Positions 26,999 through 36,417 of a stretch of 64,000 bases of DNA are shown piece by piece. The translations under genes and the position numbers were made by a program. The DNA comes from Ruegeria atlantica (GTDB lineage: Bacteria > Pseudomonadota > Alphaproteobacteria > Rhodobacterales > Rhodobacteraceae). How positions within the stretch are numbered: the first letter of the stretch is position 1; every line of letters begins with the position of its first letter. Below the pieces are notes generated by a model. It searched no databases and had not been told where the DNA came from. It worked only from the letters and a program-made list of their open reading frames with translations. Location: NCBI RefSeq assembly GCF_013032505.1, contig NZ_WQCG01000001.1:186001-250000 (forward strand), written 5' to 3'.

Positions 26999-27295
26999 AT
27001 GCCTGACGTCACCATTGTTTACTGGCGCGATATTCCCGCCCAAGTCATCGTCGGCAAAGGCCGCCGAGGCGCAAAGCGGCAATTGGAGGAACGGTTCGAA
27101 CAAGCCATCGACCGCGCGGCTATGAAGGTGAACGCCAAGGACAGCGATGCCTACCTGGCCGAATGGCGCAAAGCCGAACCCTTTGCAGTGGATGGCGACC
27201 CGTCTGAAATTGCCGAGACCGAGGCCACGCGTTTGGAAACGGAATACGATCAGGACCGCATCAAAGCCCTGATCGCCAATGACGGTTGGGCATGA
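26999..27295 (+). CDS. PF13769-type 'virulence factor' small protein, probably a one-carbon/B12 accessory
   Basis: A 98-residue soluble protein starting with TIVYWRDIPAQVIVGKGRRGAKRQLEER, which fits the family named 'virulence factor' (PF13769), a label with little experimental backing. It has a very strong ribosome-binding site (AGGAGGAAT) and is the first gene of a unit with the MetF-like reductase and the pterin methyltransferase; the next start is 27 nt away. No catalytic motif or membrane segment is visible. The context suggests it works with the folate/cobalamin methyl-transfer proteins. Function unknown. Confidence 0.82.
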   Translation: MPDVTIVYWRDIPAQVIVGKGRRGAKRQLEERFEQAIDRAAMKVNAKDSDAYLAEWRKAEPFAVDGDPSEIAETEATRLETEYDQDRIKALIANDGWA

Positions 27296-27321
27296 GCCCC
27301 AGATCTATATGGGAGGCCGCA

Positions 27322-28248
27322 ATGGCTTTGCTGAACTTCAAGAAACGTGATGCGGTCGAAAACGGCCCTGTAAACCCGACCGTCGAAGCCTTTTTGCAAG
27401 GTTATTCGATCGAGGTTATGCCACGCACCGCCGAGAAGGTCGAAGATTTCCGCGCGCTGCTGCCCGAAGGCACACGCGTGTACATTGCCCATATCGAAGG
27501 CACGCCGATCGAGGATATGGTCAAGACCGCCAAGCGGATCGCGGATGAAGGTTATCCGGTCATGCCGCACTTCCCGGCACGGATCATCAAGGATGCGGCG
27601 ACGCTGGAAAACTGGATTTCCATGTACCAAGGCGAAGCGGGTGTAGATCAGGCCCTGCTGCTGGCTGGTGGCGTTGCCAAGCCGCATGGCGACTTCGACA
27701 GCTCAATGCAGTTGCTGGAATCCGGTCTGTTCGACAAGGCAGGTTTCAAGCGTCTGCACGTAGCGGGCCACCCCGAAGGCAATAAGGACATTGATCCTGA
27801 CGGTTCGACGAAAAATGTTGATGACGCGCTGCGCTGGAAACAGAAGTTTTCAGAAACCACTGACGCCGAAATGGCATTGGCCACTCAGTTCGCCTTCGAT
27901 GCCAAGCCGATCATCGCATGGGCCGACAGCCTGAAAGAAGCTGGTATCGACATCCCGGTTCACATCGGTATCGCAGGCCCAGCCAAACTTCAGACCCTGA
28001 TCAAATTCGCCATCGCCTGTGGCGTCGGACCGTCGTTGAAGGTCTTGCAAAAACGCGCGATGGACGTCTCCAAGCTGCTGCTGCCTTATGAGCCAACCGA
28101 TGTGATCACCGAACTGGCCAACCACAAAGCGGCCATCCCGGACTTCAACATCACCAACGTACACTTCTTCCCGCTTGGCGGCATCAAGACCAACGCCAAC
28201 TGGGCAATCAATAACGGCGGCGCTTCGGCAAAGCCTGCAAACTCCTAA
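27322..28248 (+). CDS. Divergent methylenetetrahydrofolate reductase (MetF-like)
   Basis: A 308-residue TIM-barrel protein of the MetF family, which reduces 5,10-methylene-THF to 5-methyl-THF. The first strand SIEVMPRTAEKVEDF corresponds to the SFEFFPP segment of classical MetF with the acidic residue kept; VAGHPEGNKDI matches the AxYPEGH region, and LATQFAFDA matches TQFFFD. The FAD-binding stretch is otherwise divergent. I use the ATG with GGAGG upstream. It lies 10 nt before the pterin methyltransferase gene, which would consume its product. Assignment to the family is firm, the cofactor use less so. Confidence 0.82.
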   Translation: MALLNFKKRDAVENGPVNPTVEAFLQGYSIEVMPRTAEKVEDFRALLPEGTRVYIAHIEGTPIEDMVKTAKRIADEGYPVMPHFPARIIKDAATLENWISMYQGEAGVDQALLLAGGVAKPHGDFDSSMQLLESGLFDKAGFKRLHVAGHPEGNKDIDPDGSTKNVDDALRWKQKFSETTDAEMALATQFAFDAKPIIAWADSLKEAGIDIPVHIGIAGPAKLQTLIKFAIACGVGPSLKVLQKRAMDVSKLLLPYEPTDVITELANHKAAIPDFNITNVHFFPLGGIKTNANWAINNGGASAKPANS

Positions 28249-28257
28249 GGAACGGAC

Positions 28258-29319
28258 ATGACCCGTACAGTCGTAGAATCAAAATCAAAAACCGCCGTCC
28301 TGGGCTTTGACGAACCGTTTTGCGTGATCGGTGAGCGGATCAACCCGACTGGCCGCAAGAAACTGGCGGCCGAGCTGGAAGCAGGCGATTTCTCAACCGT
28401 CGAGAAAGACGCGCTGGCACAGGTTCTGGCAGGGGCAACCGTCCTGGATATCAACGCGGGCGTTGTCTATAACTCGAACCCTAACCCGAACGAGACCGAG
28501 CCGCCGCTGATGCGCAAGATCGTTGAGCTAGTGCAAGGGCTGGTTGACGTGCCGCTGTGCATCGACTCGTCCGTTCCCGGTGCACTGGAAGCGGGTCTTG
28601 AGGCGGCTGAAGGCCGTCCGCTGCTCAACTCGGTCACCGGTGAGGAAGATCGCCTGGAGCTGGTTCTGCCGCTGGTCAAGAAATACAACGTTCCTGTGGT
28701 TGCGATCTCGAACGACGACACCGGTATCTCGGAAGACCCCGATGTGCGGTTCGAAGTGGCCAAAAAGATCGTTGAGCGCGCAGCTGATTTCGGCATCCCG
28801 GCGCATGACATCGTTGTCGACCCGCTGGTTATGCCCATCGGCGCGATGGCCACTGCTGGGCAGCAAGTGTTCGCTCTGGTCCGTCGTCTGCGTGAAGAAC
28901 TGGGCGTGAACACCACTTGTGGCGCTTCGAATGTTTCGTTTGGCCTGCCGAACCGCCATGGCATCAACAACGCGTTCCTTCCGATGGCGATGGGTGCGGG
29001 CATGACATCGGCTATTATGAACCCAGTCGCCTTGCCGGTGGGTCCGAAGAAACTTGCCGAGAAAAAAGCAGAGATCGAGGCGAAGGGCATCATCCTCCCA
29101 GCAGACATGGATGATGAGACCTTCTGCCAACTGTTCGGTCTCGGTTCGACTAAGCCGCGCGCAGGTAAAGAGATGGAGGCCATTCGCGCCGCTAACTTGC
29201 TGACCAATAACGACCCGCACGGTGGTGAGTGGATCAAATTCAACAAAGCCCCGGAAGAAGCCGGAGCGGCCGGTGCTGCAGGCGGCCGTCGCGGTGGTGG
29301 CCGTCGCCGCCGGGCCTGA
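28258..29319 (+). CDS. Methyltetrahydrofolate:corrinoid methyltransferase (pterin-binding, MetH-domain-like)
   Basis: A 353-residue pterin-binding TIM-barrel protein equal to the folate domain of MetH standing alone. Features are VIGERINPTGRKKL at the first strand, ATVLDINAGV, PLCIDSSVPGALEAG, VAISNDDTGIS, IVVDPLVMPIG and ASNVSFGLPNRHGINN, all typical of methyl-THF:corrinoid methyltransferases. It transfers the methyl group of 5-methyl-THF to Co(I) of a corrinoid protein. No B12-binding or homocysteine domain is fused or adjacent. The last 20 residues are an odd Gly/Ala and Arg-rich tail ending RRGGGRRRRA. A strong terminator follows. Confidence 0.88.
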   Translation: MTRTVVESKSKTAVLGFDEPFCVIGERINPTGRKKLAAELEAGDFSTVEKDALAQVLAGATVLDINAGVVYNSNPNPNETEPPLMRKIVELVQGLVDVPLCIDSSVPGALEAGLEAAEGRPLLNSVTGEEDRLELVLPLVKKYNVPVVAISNDDTGISEDPDVRFEVAKKIVERAADFGIPAHDIVVDPLVMPIGAMATAGQQVFALVRRLREELGVNTTCGASNVSFGLPNRHGINNAFLPMAMGAGMTSAIMNPVALPVGPKKLAEKKAEIEAKGIILPADMDDETFCQLFGLGSTKPRAGKEMEAIRAANLLTNNDPHGGEWIKFNKAPEEAGAAGAAGGRRGGGRRRRA

Positions 29320-29341
29320 TCTCCGATCTGGATTAAAATGC

Positions 29342-29371
29342 AAAGGCCGGGCGATTTGCCCGGCCTTTTTT
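29342..29371 (+). terminator. Intrinsic terminator after the pterin methyltransferase gene
   Basis: An 11-bp perfect stem (AAAGGCCGGGC / GCCCGGCCTTT) with loop GATTT is followed by a T-run. It ends the three-gene one-carbon unit before the PPK2 gene. Confidence 0.9.
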
Positions 29372-29448
29372 CTTGATGCCGATCAATGCCGAGATCTGAC
29401 CGGGGCATGATAGTGATAGCGATGTCGCAACAATGCTCAGGTGCAAAA

Positions 29449-30276
29449 ATGGTCAGACACTATCCGTCCAAACTCGCAGATGCAGATCTTTCCAAGCGTC
29501 TGGGCAAAAAGGAATACTTCAAAGAATTGATTGAGTTACAGGCCCAGTTGTCACTGATACAGCAAGCCTTCCTGTTCCACGGAACCAAGGGCGTTATCGT
29601 TTTCGAAGGCTGGGATGCGGCCGGGAAAGGCGGGACGATCCGCAGGATCAGTCAGGCACTGGACCCGCGCAGTTTCAAAGTTTGGCCGATTGGTGCCCCG
29701 CGTAACTACTACCTGAACCGCCATTACCTGCTGCGGTTTTGGGAACGCTTGCCCCCGGCGGGTGCGATCTCGGCCTTTGACCGCAGTTGGTATGGGCGAG
29801 TTCTGGTTGAACGCCTGGAAAACCTGACACCGGAAAAGCGCTGGCGCGCAGCCTACCAGGAAATCAACGATTTTGAGCGGATGCTGGTGGATGACGGAAC
29901 TCGGCTCGTGAAGCTGTTCTTTCACATTTCACCGGACGAGCAGATGGCGCGTTTCACCGAACGCCTGAATAATCCGCTGAAACGGTGGAAGCTCACTTAC
30001 GAAGATTTTCGAAACCGCGAAAAATGGGACGAGGCTGAGGTGGCCGTGGATGAAATGCTGGCCCGCACCTCGACCGGGGTAGCGCCCTGGCATGTTATTC
30101 CCTCGAACAACAAGAAATATGCGCGCATCAATGCGATGCGGATCATTGTTGAAGCACTTTCAATGGATATTGACCTGAACCCTCAGCACCTCGACCAACG
30201 AACCCTTGAGGCCGCGCAGCGGGTGCTGGAGGTCGATCAGGATTTGATCGACAGTCTGCGCGCCAGGACGGAATAA
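29449..30276 (+). CDS. ppk2: Polyphosphate kinase 2 (PPK2)
   Basis: A 275-residue kinase that uses polyphosphate to phosphorylate nucleoside diphosphates or monophosphates. It has Walker A EGWDAAGKGGTIRR, the lid/Walker B region AFDRSWYGRVLVERLE, and the family motif RFTERLNNPLKRWKLT followed by APWHVIPSNNKKYARI. Several starts are possible; I take the ATG preceded by AGGTG, giving MVRHYPSKLADAD. Upstream ATGs at 29407 and 29422 would add 9-14 residues. The length fits a single-domain PPK2; substrate class is not clear from motifs alone. tRNA-Gly follows 69 nt downstream. Confidence 0.91.
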   Translation: MVRHYPSKLADADLSKRLGKKEYFKELIELQAQLSLIQQAFLFHGTKGVIVFEGWDAAGKGGTIRRISQALDPRSFKVWPIGAPRNYYLNRHYLLRFWERLPPAGAISAFDRSWYGRVLVERLENLTPEKRWRAAYQEINDFERMLVDDGTRLVKLFFHISPDEQMARFTERLNNPLKRWKLTYEDFRNREKWDEAEVAVDEMLARTSTGVAPWHVIPSNNKKYARINAMRIIVEALSMDIDLNPQHLDQRTLEAAQRVLEVDQDLIDSLRARTE

Positions 30277-30345
30277 GGCAGTGGCTTTTTCCGATGATGG
30301 GCGCTTGAAAGCGGTAAGTATCGGGTGATATCGGTGACTGGCGCG

Positions 30346-30419
30346 GCGGGTATGATGTAATGGTAGCCTGTCAGCTTCCCAAGCTGAACGCGCGGGTTCG
30401 ATTCCCGCTACCCGCTCCA
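30346..30419 (+). tRNA. tRNA-Gly (anticodon CCC)
   Basis: A full cloverleaf: acceptor GCGGGTA / TACCCGC, anticodon stem TCAGC / GCTGA with loop TTCCCAA giving anticodon CCC, T-arm CGGGTTCGATTCCCG, discriminator T and an encoded CCA. It decodes GGG. Confidence 0.95.
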
Positions 30420-30428
30420 AAATTAAAC

Positions 30429-30442
30429 TTTTCCCGGGAAAA
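30429..30442. repeat. 14-bp perfect palindrome downstream of tRNA-Gly
   Basis: TTTTCCCGGGAAAA is a gap-free palindrome 10 nt after the tRNA. It could be a weak terminator or a protein-binding site; nothing more can be said. Confidence 0.3.
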
Positions 30443-30484
30443 TGCTTGGAAACCAGCGCGATAGTGTGCGGCGTTCAAGTCGGC

Positions 30485-31342
30485 TCAATCCGGGCGGCGT
30501 GCCTGAAACAGATTGATTTCCGCCGGGATGTGTACCGAACCTTCGGTAGCAAAGGGGAGAAACGCGTCAGCGACCGCGTGTTGGATCGCTGCCACGTCCT
30601 CGGGTTTGCCATCGAAATGGGTGATAACGCGGGCGGCGGGGCCAACGCGGGTGCATAGAGCAGCGCAATCCAGCAAAGAGCCCTCAAAATGCAGCATCAG
30701 GTCAACAGCTTCGACGCGAATATCACTCAGACCGGCCCGCTCGAGCAACCCGGTGACCCGTTCACGATCATGAAACGCCATCGGGCCCGGAGCATTTCGG
30801 TCGACCTTAGGAGGCGTGCCCAGCCGATCTGTAGCTGCGATATGCGGTATTTTGAACCATGGGTTTCCGGGCAACGGACCCCAAGCTGCAAAGGTCATCG
30901 TGCCGCCCGGTTTAAGCGCGCGGGCCATATTGGCAAAGGCGGCAACCGTGTCTTCAAAAAACATGACCCCGAACCGCGAGATCATCGCGTCCCGTTCCGC
31001 CTCGTCAAAGCCGTGGGTCTGGGCATCGCCGAATTGAAAGGTGATGTTATGCGTCCCGGCGTCCGATGCCCGAGCCGAAGCGCGGTCCAAAAACGGCTGC
31101 GAAACGTCAGCTGCCAGAACGTGGCCAATTGACCCAACAGATTTCGCCGCTGCGATCGCGCTTGCGCCTGTGCCGCAGCCGATGTCCAGCACCCGCATTC
31201 CGTGCTTTAATTCAGCACGTTTCAACACCAGATCAAGGACCGGCGCCATTAACTGATCCAGTTGATCCTCGTAGGTCAACCATTTGGCCCCGGACGGAGA
31301 TTTTCCCCAGTATTCAGCCTGTTCCTCGTTTGCGATCTGCAT
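30485..31342 (-). CDS. Class I SAM-dependent methyltransferase (UbiE-like)
   Basis: A 285-residue methyltransferase. Motif I is VLDIGCGTGASAIAAA, followed by VLAADVSQPFLDRA (motif II) and FQFGDAQTHGFDEAERDAMISRFGVMFFED (motifs III and IV), then GGTMTFAAWGPL. The N terminus with EEQAEYWGKSPSGAKWL resembles UbiE/Coq5-type or SAM-methyltransferase type 11 proteins. Substrate is unknown. It starts 23 nt after the RamA-like gene on the same strand, so the two are probably co-transcribed, but a functional link is only inferred. Confidence 0.85.
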   Translation of the reverse strand: MQIANEEQAEYWGKSPSGAKWLTYEDQLDQLMAPVLDLVLKRAELKHGMRVLDIGCGTGASAIAAAKSVGSIGHVLAADVSQPFLDRASARASDAGTHNITFQFGDAQTHGFDEAERDAMISRFGVMFFEDTVAAFANMARALKPGGTMTFAAWGPLPGNPWFKIPHIAATDRLGTPPKVDRNAPGPMAFHDRERVTGLLERAGLSDIRVEAVDLMLHFEGSLLDCAALCTRVGPAARVITHFDGKPEDVAAIQHAVADAFLPFATEGSVHIPAEINLFQARRPD

Positions 31343-31365
31343 GCCGTCCCCTTTTCTTGGGGTGA

Positions 31366-33408
31366 CTATGACCGCCTGCGCCGCCTGCGGCCAGAGCTTT
31401 CTTCTCCACCACCGGCATTGAAGGATGGCGAGGGCAGTGTGACCACCTGTGCCAGTTCCGGGAACGGGTCGGTCTTATGCGGAATGGCGTTTGCGGCGAC
31501 GAAATGTTCCTGAAACTTGGGCTCGATGGCCGTTTCAACCTTGGTGATTTCACGTACGACACGTTCGATCTCGGACCGCGAACCGATATTGCACAAGGCA
31601 ATTCGCGCACCCGTACCGGCGGCGTTGCCTGCGCTTGAGACCTTGTCCAAGGGCGCGTCCGGGATCATGCCTAGAACCATCGCGTGCTTGGTCGAGATAT
31701 GCGCGCCGAACGCCCCGGCCAACACAACGCGATCCACCGTGTCGACGTTCATTTCATCCATCAACAGGCGTGCACCCGCATAAAGTGCCGATTTTGCCAG
31801 CTGGATAGCGCGGATATCGCCCTGAGTGACAGTGATACGCGGACCGCCCTCGGCGCTGGCGTCATGGACCAGATAGGCGTGGGTGCGGCCTTCAGGAACG
31901 CAACGGGTGGTGCCGGTCTGTTCCGCAGAGCCGATCAGGCCGCTTTCGTCCAATAGTCCCGCGATACGCATTTCGGCGACCGCTTCGATGATGCCCGAGC
32001 CACAGATGCCTGTGATGCCGCTTGTGGCGATCTCCTGAGCGAAGCCGTCTTCATCGGACCATTTCTCGGACCCGATCACGCGGAAACGGGGTTCTTTGGT
32101 GACCGGGTCAATTTCGATACGTTCAATGGCGCCGGGTGCTGCGCGTTGGCCGGAGCTGATCTGGGCGCCTTCGAACGCCGGACCTGTGGGCGAAGAACAG
32201 GCCAGAACGCGACTGGTGTTACCCAGCAGGATTTCTGCGTTTGTGCCCACGTCGACGATCAGCACGAGGTCTTCGGATTTGCCCGGTTCCTCGGACAAGG
32301 CGACCGCGGCGCAGTCGGCGCCGACGTGGCCCGCAATGCACGGCAAGATGTAGATCTGTGCGCGGGGGTTCATCTTGGTCAAATCCATCTCGCGAGCGGG
32401 CAGGGAAATGCTTTCTGATGTCGCCAGGGCAAAAGGTGCCTGGCCCAGCTCGACGGGATCCAGACCCAGCAAAAGATGGTGCATCACCGGGTTACAGACG
32501 AAAACGGTTTCCACGATCAGTTCAGCGTCGATCCCTGCTTCTTCGGCAATTGACGTTGTCAGGTCGTTGATCGCCTCACGCACGGCCTTGGTCATTTCCT
32601 GATCGCCGCCAGGGTTCATCATCGAGTAGGACACGCGACTCATGAGGTCTTCGCCAAAGCGAATCTGCGGGTTCATCAGGCCGGAAGACGCCTTGACCTC
32701 ACCAGTTTCCAGATCGGTCAGGTGGGCCGCGATTGTGGTTGAGCCAAGGTCGATAGCCAGACCGTAAAGCCCATGTTCGTGCAGACCGGGCCAGATTTCG
32801 ACCACGCGGGCGACCTCGTCTTTGTGGCCTTTGTGAACGGCGACCGTAACTTCCCATTTGCCTTTGCGCAGAACGGGTTGCAGTTTGGACATTAGGGACA
32901 GGTCAGCGGTGACCGCGTCAATGTTCCACTGCTCGCGCAGGGCGCGTTCAAGCCGTTCCAGATCCCCAGTGGGCGAATGCATGTCCGGCTCTTCTACCAC
33001 AATGAAATACAGCCTTGTCGCCGGATCCATTGTGATTGCTCGTGCTGCGGCGGCTTTGCGCACAACCTGACGGTGGACCTGGCTTTCAGGGGGAACGTCG
33101 ATCACAACATCGCCCTGGACTGTCGCCTGACATCCCAGGCGACGACCCGGTTTCAGCCCGCGCTTGTCGTCATAGCGCTGCTCAACTGCGTTCCATTCAC
33201 TCAATGCGTCCTCGGAGACGGACACGCCGTGCTTGGGAAACTCGCCATAGCTGGGCGTGATCTGACACTTCGAGCAAATCCCGCGACCGCCACAGACCGA
33301 ATCCAGATCAACACCCAACTGCCGTGCAGCGGTCAGAACCGGAGTACCCACGGGGAAATGCCCGCGTTTGCCCGACGGGGTAAAGACGACAAGGGGGTCG
33401 GTGGTCAT
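31366..33408 (-). CDS. RamA-like ASKHA-domain reductive activator of corrinoid proteins
   Basis: A 680-residue protein. The N-terminal domain is a ferredoxin-like 2Fe-2S module with cysteines in DSVCGGRGICSKCQ and GRRLGCQA. A middle region is followed by a DUF4445-type ASKHA ATPase domain: YGLAIDLGSTTIAAHLTDL (phosphate-1), VLIVDVGTNAEILLG (phosphate-2) and VLAGAFGAHI. Such proteins (RACo, RamA) use ATP to reduce Co(II) back to Co(I) in corrinoid enzymes. The start chosen drops 39 upstream residues with no match to the fold. The C terminus ends in SSGRRRRRRS, an Arg-rich tail similar to that of the pterin methyltransferase 2 kb away. Confidence 0.88.
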   Translation of the reverse strand: MTTDPLVVFTPSGKRGHFPVGTPVLTAARQLGVDLDSVCGGRGICSKCQITPSYGEFPKHGVSVSEDALSEWNAVEQRYDDKRGLKPGRRLGCQATVQGDVVIDVPPESQVHRQVVRKAAAARAITMDPATRLYFIVVEEPDMHSPTGDLERLERALREQWNIDAVTADLSLMSKLQPVLRKGKWEVTVAVHKGHKDEVARVVEIWPGLHEHGLYGLAIDLGSTTIAAHLTDLETGEVKASSGLMNPQIRFGEDLMSRVSYSMMNPGGDQEMTKAVREAINDLTTSIAEEAGIDAELIVETVFVCNPVMHHLLLGLDPVELGQAPFALATSESISLPAREMDLTKMNPRAQIYILPCIAGHVGADCAAVALSEEPGKSEDLVLIVDVGTNAEILLGNTSRVLACSSPTGPAFEGAQISSGQRAAPGAIERIEIDPVTKEPRFRVIGSEKWSDEDGFAQEIATSGITGICGSGIIEAVAEMRIAGLLDESGLIGSAEQTGTTRCVPEGRTHAYLVHDASAEGGPRITVTQGDIRAIQLAKSALYAGARLLMDEMNVDTVDRVVLAGAFGAHISTKHAMVLGMIPDAPLDKVSSAGNAAGTGARIALCNIGSRSEIERVVREITKVETAIEPKFQEHFVAANAIPHKTDPFPELAQVVTLPSPSFNAGGGEESSGRRRRRRS

Positions 33409-33622
33409 GTTTGGCCTGCCTTTTGTATTCGCGCGTATGTCGCGCAAGATATGGGTTTGTGCGCAAAGGGAAAGGCCAATCAGCGGCACGTTTTGTACGT
33501 CTAGCGTCGTTTTTTGCTGCGGCATCTGCCCGCAACGACAAACTAGTTTTGGTCAGGGGCTTTTCCTTAGGTTAAATCCATGTAATAGGGTCACCGCCAA
33601 ACGGGCTTTTGCATGGGGTTAA

Positions 33623-35074
<1,452 letters not shown>

Positions 35075-35093
35075 AGCAACTGAGTTTGCAGCA

Positions 35094-35127
35094 CGGCGCC
35101 CTGACACGGGCGCCGTTTTGCTTTTTT
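35094..35127 (+). terminator. Intrinsic terminator after guaB
   Basis: CGGCGCCC / GGGCGCCG stem of 8 bp, loop TGACAC, followed by TTTTGCTTTTTT. It separates guaB from rsmB. Confidence 0.88.
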
Positions 35128-35155
35128 GAGCATAGAAACGAAATCGGAAATCCCC

Positions 35156-36313
35156 ATGATCCCAGCAGCGCGTGTTCAGGCTTCGATTGAAATCCTTGAT
35201 GATATCCTTGCTGGCGCACCGGTCGAAAAGGCTTTGACAGGGTGGGCGCGCCGCAGCCGGTTTGCAGGTTCGAAAGACCGCGCCGCCGTGCGGGATCACG
35301 TGTTCGAAGCGCTGCGTTGCAAACGGTCTTTCTCGGCTTTGGGCGGTTCTTCTACCGGACGCGGTTTGATGATCGGTTCGATCCGGGCAAACCGTGGCGA
35401 GCTTGAGGCTTTATTCACCGGCGAACGTTTCGCGCCAGAGCCGATAACCTCGGCTGATGCGCTGCGCGCATTTAAATCTGACGCAGAGAAGTATGACATC
35501 CCTGAATGGCTCTGGCCGCGTTTCCAAAACTCGCTTGGTGATCAGGCGGTGGCGGCGGCACAGGTATTGCAAAGCCGTGCACCTGTTCATTTGCGCGCGA
35601 ACCTTGCCAAGACTGATCGCACAGGTGCGATTGCCGCGTTGCACGCTGAAGGGATCAGCGCCGAAGTTCATCCGGCATGCGATACAGCACTGGAGGTCAC
35701 TGAAGGCGCAAGAAAAATCGCCCAAAGCCGCGCCTATGCCGATGGCTTGGTTGAGCTTCAGGATGCAGCCAGTCAAGCGGTCGTTGCAGCGTTGGAACTG
35801 AAGCCGGGATTGCGCGTTCTGGACTTTTGCGCAGGCGGTGGAGGCAAAGCTCTGGCATTAGCGGCCCATTCGGGTGTTGAGGTCTTTGCGCATGATGTGA
35901 ATTCCGGTCGTATGCGTGATCTTCCTGCGCGGGCAAAACGGGCAGGTGTGCAGGTCACTTGCTTGCAACCGGAAGAGGTGGCCCAACAGGCTCCATTTGA
36001 TATTGTTTTGACGGATGCGCCGTGCTCTGGCAGTGGCTCTTGGCGGCGTGCTCCGGCCGGGAAATGGGCTCTGTCAGAAGAGGGGTTGCGTGCATTGAAT
36101 GTTCTTCAATTCGACATTCTAAAATCCGCCGCACCACTGGTCGGACCGAAAGGAACTCTGGCCTATGCCACCTGTTCCATGTTGGATGATGAAAACGGCA
36201 ATATCGTCGATGCGTATTTGAAAGCGAACTCTGACTGGATTGAGAGTTTTCGAAAATCGTGGCTTGTGACACACGGTGCGGACGGGTTCTTTTCCGCGCA
36301 CTTGACGCGATAG
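35156..36313 (+). CDS. RsmB/NOP-family RNA (cytosine-5-)-methyltransferase
   Basis: A 385-residue rRNA methyltransferase of the RsmB/Sun group. The N-terminal part (about 1-130) is a NusB-like helical domain. The catalytic domain has VLDFCAGGGGKALALA (SAM site), the motif IV cysteine in LTDAPCSGSGSWRR and the catalytic cysteine of motif VI in LAYATCSMLDDENG. It most likely makes m5C in 16S rRNA. The ATG at 35156 is chosen over an in-frame upstream start that lies in the guaB terminator. Confidence 0.88.
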   Translation: MIPAARVQASIEILDDILAGAPVEKALTGWARRSRFAGSKDRAAVRDHVFEALRCKRSFSALGGSSTGRGLMIGSIRANRGELEALFTGERFAPEPITSADALRAFKSDAEKYDIPEWLWPRFQNSLGDQAVAAAQVLQSRAPVHLRANLAKTDRTGAIAALHAEGISAEVHPACDTALEVTEGARKIAQSRAYADGLVELQDAASQAVVAALELKPGLRVLDFCAGGGGKALALAAHSGVEVFAHDVNSGRMRDLPARAKRAGVQVTCLQPEEVAQQAPFDIVLTDAPCSGSGSWRRAPAGKWALSEEGLRALNVLQFDILKSAAPLVGPKGTLAYATCSMLDDENGNIVDAYLKANSDWIESFRKSWLVTHGADGFFSAHLTR

Positions 36314-36356
36314 CGCGTCATTGAATAACAACTTCAGGTAGAAATAGCCGCTTCCT

Positions 36357-36372
36357 TTAAGGGGGCGTTAAC
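36357..36372 (+). promoter_or_regulatory. CtrA-binding site upstream of cckA
   Basis: TTAA-GGGGGCG-TTAAC is an exact match to the alphaproteobacterial CtrA consensus TTAA-N7-TTAAC, and continues CAT. It lies 46 nt before the cckA start codon, in the gap after rsmB. It suggests that CtrA controls transcription of its own upstream kinase. Confidence 0.75.
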
Positions 36373-36417
36373 CATCTTCGGGCTGAGTGTGACAAAGCCT
36401 TCTAGCCTGAGTTGTTA

